The notes beneath the pieces were generated by a model. That model was not told where the DNA came from and did not search any database. It saw nothing but the letters and a program-made list of their open reading frames with translations. A stretch of DNA of 64,000 bases from Paraspadella gotoi (Eukaryota; Chaetognatha), in NCBI GenBank assembly GCA_051294375.1, contig CM119264.1:16837245-16901244 (forward strand). Direction: 5' to 3'. The position numbers and the translations under genes are program-made. Positions 56,330 to 64,000 of the stretch are shown here, piece after piece; positions within the stretch are counted from its first letter, which is position 1; every line of letters starts with the position of its first letter.

Positions 56330-57132
56330 AAACAAGAGAAAAGATTGATTTTTACAACGAATTTTTATTTTTAATTTGCATACATGTTTCGAATAGTATT
56401 CTATTCATCGTCAATTACAAGTTTAGGCAATGTTAAAATTAAGTTTGAAAGAGAGAGACACAGAGAGTAACAGAGAAAGAGAGAGCTAAACCATCTAACA
56501 AAGGGTTGAGGGAATGACAAACCAGAGGGTGAGGACTGCTGAAGTTTTATATCAGATTGAAGGATACAAGGTGACACAAGACAGCCCGCCTCGTTGCCCT
56601 CATGCTTTCCCGCGTGGCGTCGCTCTTTTATACTAAAATCCGCAGACCGACGATTCCACGTGATGAGTTTATTTAAGCTGGAAGTTATTGAGTTTCTTTT
56701 CCGCGTAAGTTTCGAGTTCTGCCACGCCGTTTGAAGACTTGCTTCCCGGCCGATGCACCAGCAATAAAGAACCCCCTCCTCGACCTAGCGGAGAGGGAGA
56801 GACTAGAGGACGTTAAAACGAAAACTAATAGCCAAACTGAAATGTCTGGCTTTTCCAAAAGCTAACACGCTTTTAAAATGCCCAAATAAGGAAATGTCTG
56901 GCTGCCCCCAAAGCTTTATTTTTCTTTCCTAAAAGCTAACTTTGCTTTGAAAATGCCCAAATAAGGAAATGTTTAACTGTCCCTAAAGATATATTTCTCT
57001 CTCTCTCTCTCAAACTTAATTTTAATATTGCCTAAACTTATTTTACACTGACGATGAATATAATACTATTCAAAACATGTATGCAAATTAAAAACAAAAA
57101 TTCGCTGTGAAAATCGATCTTTTCTCTTGTTT
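56330..57132. mobile_element. 803-bp inverted-repeat element with hammerhead-like motifs
   Basis: Arms of about 140 bp: AAACAAGAGAAAAGAT at the left is repeated inverted at the right. Each arm holds a stem followed by GAAACATGTATGC (left, read on minus) or its variant. The interior is GC-richer and includes the left terminus of the CAAGGTGACAC element (56567) and a pair of diverged direct repeats (about 56840-56990, 'aggaaatgt.tggct'). Confidence 0.65.
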
Positions 57133-57255
57133 AAATTTACACCAATGAAATGAAAGAAAAATAACAAATCATTATACAGTAATATTATTATTTTGATAGC
57201 AACAATAAAAGCATTAAAATCGAACTTTTTTAACAATTCTTTTTTTTACTTGAAA

Positions 57256-57338
57256 GTAGTCTTCAAGAGTAAGGATTTGAACCCCCGCCCCTAGTAGATT
57301 TCTAGCTTTATATCGCCTTTTTCTTAATAATAGTTAAT
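57256..57338 (-). pseudogene. tRNA-Ser(AGA)-like pseudogene
   Basis: On the minus strand AAGGCGAT, then CTAGAAATC (anticodon AGA at 57301-57303), GGGGTTCAAATCC and a terminal GACTAC follow the order and spacing of tRNA-Ser(AGA). The T-arm stem does not pair and the 5' acceptor strand is lost, so it is a pseudogene or the head of a tRNA-derived repeat. Confidence 0.45.
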
Positions 57339-57899
57339 TCAAATAAAGTATACTAATCTGTATACTAATAAATTTGCTGATAATTTTTGATAATTTGGAA
57401 AATTGAGTAAAAGTTTTCGAAATATAATTAAGACGAGAATGGCTTTTCTTTTTAGGAGTACTAAAAGCTAAAAAAAAAAAAAAAATTTAAATGCTAATGT
57501 ATGTACAGCGTTCAAATAATCTATCATGCGCATAGATTATAGTATCAAAATATTTTTTGTCAAAAATGATTTCTTCTGAAGGTACTAGCCTAATTAAAAT
57601 TATTATATTACTATATTATTATTATAATTATTATTATTATATTACTATATATCACTAAATTTTTGACTCGCCCCATTGAATGCTTAAGGCGTCCATCATT
57701 CTTAAAAGATAAAAAAAGAAATCGTTAGTTGTCGAGTCATTGACAATGTATTAGTATGGACTGATGAATAATTGAAAGCGGTACAATTGAATATTCACCG
57801 TTTAGAATCTTCCCGGTCGGTATTTTATTTTTCTGCTTCTTATAAGCACGAACGTAAAAAAAATTATTTCGCAAAAAATAGAACAATGGTTTTTCTAAT

Positions 57900-58062
57900 A
57901 TTACTCTAACCACCCTTGATCGTAACCAGTAACCACCCCTAACCCTAACCACCCTTAATCTTAATCACCCCATACCCTAACCATCCCTAATCTTAACCAC
58001 CCCAAACGTAAACCACCCCTAAGGCACCACCCTTAACACCCCGTAACCCCGGTCGGCAAAAG
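57900..58062. repeat. Telomere-like minisatellite
   Basis: About ten units built on ACCACCCCTAACCCTAA with variants (CCACCCTTAATCTTAAT, CCCATACCCTAACC), ending in CCCCGGTCGGCAAAAGTAAA followed by 'attatgcc'. It shares its final module with the shorter array in WARS2 intron 2. Confidence 0.65.
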
Positions 58063-58815
58063 TAAAATTATGCCTTTATTGTTAAAATTAACACTCTTAT
58101 CTACTATGTTAATTGTGAAGTAAAAATAAGTAACTTTTTCAGGTTTAGCTTTTTTGTTAATTAATACAGGAAGGTCCAGGTATGTTGGGACTAACTTCAA
58201 GAGCATACAGCTCGAAAACGGTTTATAGTATAAGAAAAAAGTGAATATATTTGGAAACTTGGCTAATTTCTCTTCTGCGCCGGTTCTTTACAAAACTTAA
58301 GAAAATTTTTGGCCAAACTCAGGAAGAAAGGTGACTTCTGTTCTGACATTTAACCGCCCAGTTTCTCTGACTGCAATCCCCCAGATTAATGAAAATGTAG
58401 GATAAAGAAGCAGAATCTCCCACGCATACCCTCCAGAACTGTCATCTTTCTGACAGCAGGACTGGCAGTATTCCTAACGGGCTCGGTCACAAAAGCATAT
58501 GCCGCCTTTTCTGAACACTTTGAGAAGGGCGTGGTTGCCAAAAATAATTGTTTTTAATGGATTGTGTTATCTTTACAATTTTTTACATGTGGACTAATTT
58601 TCATATCATAATTCTTTTACTTATCAAACTTCTTAAACTTAGTCCCAGCAATACATACATAAATAGATAAATAAATTTAGTATTTTACAAGTAAAACGAG
58701 TCGCGACTTTGTGGCTTAATTTCCTAAATAATCAACAAATTTTAAAAATCCAACCTTTCTCATACCACTAATTAATCATTAATAAAAAATATTGATTTCC
58801 AGTTTTGGGTTTTTT
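58063..58815. other. Intergenic, nothing supported
   Basis: A GC-richer patch around 58360-58520 is probably a repeat. No gene or terminal repeats were found. Confidence 0.3.
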
Positions 58816-58950
58816 TTAGGTATTAATGATGCTTTCAGAGTCTCCACGAACAATTGTCATCTCCTCTAGAGAGAGAAAGTTCCACCACCATTCATTATCT
58901 TCTAATTCTAGACTTAACTTACGTTCGTTGTCGCTTGTTTCGATGAGATC
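58816..58950 (-). other. Isolated exon-like open frame
   Basis: A 45-codon frame on the minus strand preceded by a cttttAG acceptor and ended by TAA. It encodes an acidic peptide with WWW in its middle (ELEDNEWWWNFLSLEEM). No partner exon was found. It may be a real terminal exon, a pseudogene or chance. Confidence 0.25.
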
Positions 58951-59889
58951 CTAAAAGTTTAACAGTAAATTGTTAATTTTGATCTTTTTTTCATAGTAAA
59001 ACGTAAAAGGGAGGATCGTCTGCTCTACTTTTGCTTGATATTTTCCTATGTCAATAGAAAGGCAGGACGTAACGTGTTTTTGAAAATCATAACTAAATAG
59101 CACCAATTACTTAAATTCTTCCTTTCAATATTTTTTTACTAGTTTGAATTAAATAATATAAATAATAAAAGAAATCTTTATAATTTTTTTTAAATACTTC
59201 TGGCAGTGATTTCTATCGAGGAATTTAGCAAAAAAACCACTTTTTTCAATATTGTTAGAATATTACTAACAAAAATGATTAAATTTTAACTCTAAGACAA
59301 ATTTGGCGAGACTACGGATTAATTGAAATCATCTGCCGCATTTTCTAATCAAGAATCAATATCATTTTTGCTACTTTTAATAAAAAAAATCATGTCCATT
59401 TTTGTCCATTTTGACTTTTGTCTTGAGATTTGAACGCCAAGATCATTGAAGAAAAATTTTTTACTCCGGATTTTGGGTCCTTCTTATCTTCTTTACCTCT
59501 GAGTTGGTTCATTTGCCATTAGTCATTTATTGTTTGCCTATGAATTAATTTTTAAATTGACTAGTCAAAAACTTACATTTTTACATTTTATTACAATTTG
59601 TTAAACGAAAATACTTCAAAATGTCCACAATTCTAATCAAATATTCCCTATTGTTGGTGCTTCTGGTACCTAAAAAATTAGGGCAAAATATTTAATACTT
59701 TGGCTGCAAAAAAAATTTTAAGCCTACTTTTAATTTATGAGGATTTGTGAGGTGCGTTTTATTTGAACTAAAGCTCGATTTTTGACTTATTTTATAGTTT
59801 TAATAGATGAGAAACACACTAAAGTTGACAATTAAAAAAAACCGCCTTCTTTTATTGAAAGGGGAAGCGTCAGCAAATTAATTTCTCTC
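58951..59889. other. Intergenic, nothing supported
   Basis: AT-rich, no open frames or repeats of note. Confidence 0.3.
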
Positions 59890-59936
59890 AATCGACAGGT
59901 TTTTGCGGAAAAAATTTCCGCAAAAATCTGTCGATT
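59890..59936. repeat. Near-perfect 47-nt hairpin
   Basis: Arms AATCGACAGGTTTTTGCGGA and its inverse (22 nt per arm with one mismatch) around a 3-nt AAA centre. No other copy in this window. It could be a short palindromic element or a structured RNA signal. Confidence 0.6.
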
Positions 59937-60047
59937 TTTTAAATCTGCTTGGCAACCAAACTTCCACTAAAATCATACAATACCCTAGATTTTTTTTCTT
60001 ACATTACATTTTAAAGATTTTCATACATCCAGTATGATATGAATGAA

Positions 60048-60412
60048 AAAATGAGTGAGAATGAGAAAAAGATGAGAGAAGAGAGAGAATGGGTGAAAAA
60101 AATTGAAGGGAGAGGGAGAAAGAGTGGAAAGAAATTAATATATGGGGAGAGGGGGGGAAACGAGAACAATTGAGAGAAAAGAAAAGATAAGAAACAGGGA
60201 AAGAAGAGAATCAGAGAGGGAGAGAAAAACAGAGATTGAGAGGAAGGGAAATAAAGGTTAAGGAAGAAATGAAAGGATGACACAAAAATATGAGGACAGA
60301 AAAGTAGGAGAAAGGGAGAGAAAGACAGAGAGAAAGAGAGAAAGCCAGAGAGAAAGAGAGAAAAAAAGAGAGACAGCAAGAAGGTTAAAGAGAGAAAAAA
60401 AATATTGGAAAA
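60048..60412. repeat. Purine-rich GAGA tract
   Basis: About 365 bp almost entirely A and G on the plus strand (units such as GAGAGAAAGA, AGAGGGAG). The long minus-strand open frame here is a composition artefact (Ser/Phe/Leu only). Confidence 0.75.
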
Positions 60413-61020
60413 AAAAGGGAAAAAGTTTTAAAACATAGTGTGCCGTTATTTTGCCTAAGCAGTAGTATATCTAAAAAAACGCGATAGATCTGACGAGCAA
60501 TTTAATCTTTAAAAGTTGTTCTTACCATAAAAAATCGTTTTAGTTTCATCTTAATTATGGCAGATATCGTAATTGGAATGATTGACGTGAAAGAAATCAT
60601 GTCTTACCGTATTTTGAAAGCATAGAAATTCACCCAGTAAGTTCTATGTCATAAGGAGAAGTTAACTATAGCCAACCGTTTTTTTAAATAAAGAGTGTTT
60701 CATATTTATCAGAGGGAAAAAAAGAAATAATAGTTATTTAAGTTCCAATTTCATTGTTGAAAATACCCGAATCAAAATCACTGCCTTCTATATTTTAAAA
60801 TTTTATAAAGATTATAAAAGCTTAAAAAATTTTTTAATGGATATTTTTAAAATATTTTATCAAGTTATATTTATTTTTATTATTTGATTTAAACATCACA
60901 TTCATAAAATTTTATTAAATATAATTATTTTATAATATTAATTTTTTTAAAATTTTTTTAAATAATTTATTTTTTAAAATTAAGATTGAAAAAAATTTTT
61001 AATTTTAAATAATAAATATA

Positions 61021-61625
61021 TTGTGGCGGTATATTCACACCGCCTCACGTCCATCGTCTTTCAGCCAAATCCATTGGCTCAGAGGGGGAACATACTATCC
61101 CAAGCATAGTGTTCCATCCACAGTCCAAATAGCTTCCCTCTACGTTGGCAAAGCGTGACCGTCCTAGGGTAACCGCACCAGTGACTGGAGGCGTCACTGA
61201 GGGTCGGAAGCCCCCAAAGCCAACAGTGAGATGCCCCATCCCAATGGGCATTACAGGCAACCCGGCTGTTGTTATAATAATTTATTAAAATGTTAAATAT
61301 TTTAAATATATTTAGGTTATATAATTTTTTTACCCCAAAGGGAACAAAATCTTTTTCCCTTTGGGGTTGCCCCCAGTGGCAAGCTTTTTCTTTCCCCAGG
61401 GAGATTAGCATTAGGGGTGCCGCTAGAAGAGGTAAAATATATTCCCCCAGGGTCGGCCCAAGGGGGCCACCTTTTGGGGATTCAAAAGGGGGGTACCCCT
61501 TTTCAGACTATAATCTTGCTCCCCCTGGAATAAATTGCCCCTGGGGCCGCCCCTTCTGAGGCCCCGCGGGGGAGACATTCTGGGCGATGACATATCTCGG
61601 GAAACGTGTGGATTGTGGAATGCCA
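61021..61625. repeat. GC-rich repeat unit with nested palindromes
   Basis: An abrupt GC-rich island in AT-rich DNA. It includes the hairpin ACCCCAAAGGGAAC...CCCTTTGGGGT (61332-61367) and further G/C palindromes near 61455-61505. Its downstream edge shares words with the first 50 bases of the window. No coding domain is recognised. Probably a fragment of a dispersed element. Confidence 0.45.
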
Positions 61626-61728
61626 TAAACCACCTTGGAGATGTGTAAAACCCTCAAGCCTGATTCCAAGCCTAGGACCCGTTTCATGGCTCCTAAAGGG
61701 GCATCGAAGTTACGGATAGATAGCCCAC

Positions 61729-63275
61729 TTATCGCCTTATACACACCGTTTGTCCCATCGCGATTGTCTGATCAATCCTGCGTCCAATTAACGCTTTTAA
61801 TTCATTTTCAGTCTTCGAAATAGATTGGCGACATCTTTTTCCTTTTTCGTGCAAACCTTCTAGCTTTTTTAAAAGCTCGTCAAGGAACGCTTCATATGTT
61901 GTCGAGTTTGAACATTCTTTAAAGCATATATCAACGTTATGGTCTCTAGAGTCCAGCCATGGCGCAAAGGTTGTCAACTCTTTTTCAGATGCTACATCTT
62001 CGAATCGATTTTCCTTAACGATATCAGGTTCTTGCAACGACTCAATGAACGAATACCGTCGTCCTTCGCCACTTTCCCAGTAGAACATCTTGTCCAGCAT
62101 AAGTTGAAAGTCGCGTAATGGTTTTGGCGTTAATTCGCGCTCGCATCCTCTCATCGTCTTCATCATTTTAATGGCGGTAATGGGAGATTCGCAACTTGGG
62201 TAACAAGAACAAAGGAGGCAAACCTTTTGAACTTCCTTGTCATTGACAATGATAGCTATATTTTGCGGACATTCTTCGTCAACTAAGACGGATGATACGC
62301 CACGTAGATCGAATCGGAACAAGAGAGTCCTAGAAAAAAAATCGAAATCGCCAACTATTTTTTCTTTTTTTTCTTTGGGGATAAAGGAAAAACAACAAGA
62401 ATGATATTAGCATTCGTTTTCAAGGATAGACTTTTAGTTACAACGTTTTTTTATTGTTTAAAAACAACGGAATAATTGAAACTAAAATAACGCACATGTT
62501 TCGGCTCTGGTGAGAGCCTTCTTCATCGCGAATAATGTAGTTTTGTGAAAATAGTTTTTCACTCTCTCTCTAACTTCAAATTCTGTGAAAAACTATTTTC
62601 ACAAAACATTATTTTTCACGCTTAAGAAGGCTCTCATCAGAGCCGAAACATATCTGTTATTTTTGTTTAAATTTTACCGTTGTTTTTAACCAATAAAAAA
62701 TTCATAACAAATATCAGATGGATTGGCTTTTTCGTTTGACCTGTAACTCTTCAAATAGGTTTCTTTTATTTTATATTATAATTTAAACCGATATAAAATG
62801 GCGAATACATCACAATTCACATGTTTAAAGTGAGTATTACATTTTCAAAATCGCCAGGAGCTCAGCTTTTTGAATCTGTTCTCCATTTTGAACTATTTTT
62901 TTCTTAAATGAACAGTGAAACGCATGTAAAATTACCTTTAATAAATTGATTTATTTGTTATTCGGTTAATTTTTATATTGTTTTAAGTTTTGAGTGAGAA
63001 AATAATACCATTATCAGTATTAGTCTTCATTCCTCACAGTTGTCAATATTAGCATGACTCACCGATCATCTAAGTTCAATCCAGAAATATCTCTATCAGA
63101 AATACTTAAAATAAAGTTGTCACGGTTTTCTCGAGGTATTTCCGCAAATGATTGGGCGCTGATCTTGGCCGCATCTGCATGGGACTTGATCTCCAAGACG
63201 CTAATAAGGAACGCGGGAAATTCTATCCCGAAAGAGTAGATGATTATTTGGTTTGAGGTTATCTTGCTTGGACGC
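61729..63275 (-). CDS. 3' part of an unrecognised gene (two exons)
   Basis: Exons 63063-63275 and 61729-62329 join in phase through a good donor (CG|GTGAGTC) and acceptor (tttttctAG), giving about 270 residues without the N-terminus, which should lie beyond 63275 or outside the window. Notable parts: ILSISDRDISGLNLDDR, LLFRFDLRG followed by DEECPQNIAIIVNDKEVQKV, a Cys patch CLLCSCYPSC, and a Lys/Glu-rich C-terminal helix (LLKKLEGLHEKGKRC). The order 'FxL...CPQNxxIxVNDKxV' faintly recalls the PINIT domain of PIAS SUMO ligases, but no SP-RING follows, so this is only a suggestion. The intron contains a palindromic element. Confidence 0.6.
62446..62700. mobile_element. Palindromic element with hammerhead-like stem motifs
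   Basis: Arms of about 110 bp: left TTTTTATTG..AAAACAACGG...ACATGTTTCGGCTCTG and right its inverse. Each arm has a 6-bp stem (GGCTCT/AGAGCC) directly followed by GAAACA, as in the other inverted-repeat elements. It lies in the intron of the gene ending at 61729. Confidence 0.65.
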
Positions 63276-63877
63276 CTGTAGCTTTTATCTAGGGAAAATT
63301 TAAAGGATTAAACTTAATATTTTGTTTATTAAAAGTGTCGTGATAATATTTTGCTTACTTTTTCTCGGAATTTCATTCTTGTTTTTGAAGTATTCCTGAA
63401 CAAAGAGTAGAAATTGTTTAGGTTTTTCCATACTTTTTGTTTTATATTTAGGTTTTGCTTTTTCTTTTGCTTAGTGATATTTTTTATTGTGATATTTTTT
63501 TGTGGTTACGGATCAGAAAATTAATTCATTTTCTTTTCTTGTGGTTTGTGAGGAAAACAATTCGCCGATCCACTGGGCAATTATTGTAAACGCATACACT
63601 TTTCAATATTCAGTATTAATGTGCCTCAGTTTCATGTTTATATTGATTACATAACATGTTATTTGAAGAACAATTATGACGGCCTGTCTACCCCAACACC
63701 CACCCTGCGACGTTGTTTTAATCTATGACTATAACGCGAGTTATACACTATACAGCCCTATTTATTACACTACGTAAAAATTTTAAGTCAAGCTTGGCCC
63801 TCGCTCTATCAAAAATTAAACATCTGGCCTCTAAATTCTTTTCCTCGTTTTTTCGTTGTTTAACGGTAGAAATATGA

Positions 63878-63920
<43 letters not shown>

Positions 63921-64000
63921 CAAACGAATTCGTTTTATAGTACTATTTTATTCTCGGCGATTCTCTCCAATTTATTTCTTCATTGACGTTATCTGTAGTT
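63276..64000. other. Unassigned region with (AAT)n microsatellite
   Basis: An AAT repeat of about 13 units lies at 63879-63919. Upstream exons of the minus-strand gene may be here, but none could be supported. Confidence 0.4.

Noticed and set aside
60011-60379. 122-codon minus-strand frame of Ser/Phe/Leu
   Set aside because: Product of a purine tract, not a membrane protein.
61045-61744. Overlapping minus-strand frames in the GC-rich island
   Set aside because: Composition-driven; the sequence is repeat-like with palindromes, and no domain is seen.

Overview
This is a AT-rich, intron-dense nuclear segment of a non-vertebrate animal. Intact metazoan genes (SMARCE1/BAF57, ABCD4, mitoferrin, MYBBP1A, TRAP-gamma, mitochondrial TrpRS, several ribosomal proteins) are split by many introns, mostly 50-250 bp, and the rest is filled with dispersed repeats. 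No species can be named from the sequence. All gene models below were built by hand from open frames, splice sites, codon phase and family resemblance; spans include introns and exon coordinates are given in the evidence.

Layout. 1-2.5 kb: repeats, including a hAT-like insertion with an 8-bp target duplication. 2.58-4.66 kb (-): a RasGEF-domain protein. 5.5-9.6 kb (-): two unrecognised genes, one ending in a membrane anchor. 10.8-11.6 kb (+): a small secreted protein. 12.6-23.3 kb (+): an SLC13 di/tricarboxylate-type transporter whose long fifth intron holds a 1.2-kb foldback element and, on the opposite strand, a class II aldolase/adducin-head gene. 23.8-55.3 kb (-): thirteen consecutive genes on the minus strand; in transcription order an HMG-box mini-gene, SMARCE1, RPS5, mitoferrin, WARS2, ATP synthase subunit c, SSR3, RARS1, RPS26, RPS11, MYBBP1A, RPS28 and ABCD4. 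55.4-61.7 kb: repeats, a tRNA-Ser pseudogene, telomere-like satellites and purine tracts. 61.7-63.3 kb (-): the 3' end of an unrecognised gene.

Most striking is the minus-strand array. From SMARCE1 to RPS28 the gaps between a stop codon and the next start codon are only about 100-340 bp, and nearly every gene has a pyrimidine-tract/AG splice acceptor 3-50 nt before its ATG. This is the architecture of spliced-leader operons, and the contents (ribosomal proteins, tRNA synthetases, mitochondrial and ribosome-biogenesis genes) fit growth operons known from other trans-splicing animals. No spliced leader was seen, so this remains an inference.

Other points of note: four GC-AG introns required by reading frame; a tandem BAF57 duplication with a free-standing HMG-box gene and a dead third copy; hammerhead-ribozyme-like motifs at the ends of inverted-repeat elements; a Helentron-like (HINE) family with tandem core repeats in four copies, plus a probable fifth hidden in the 10-N assembly gap; and telomere-like minisatellites joined to a shared repeat module.
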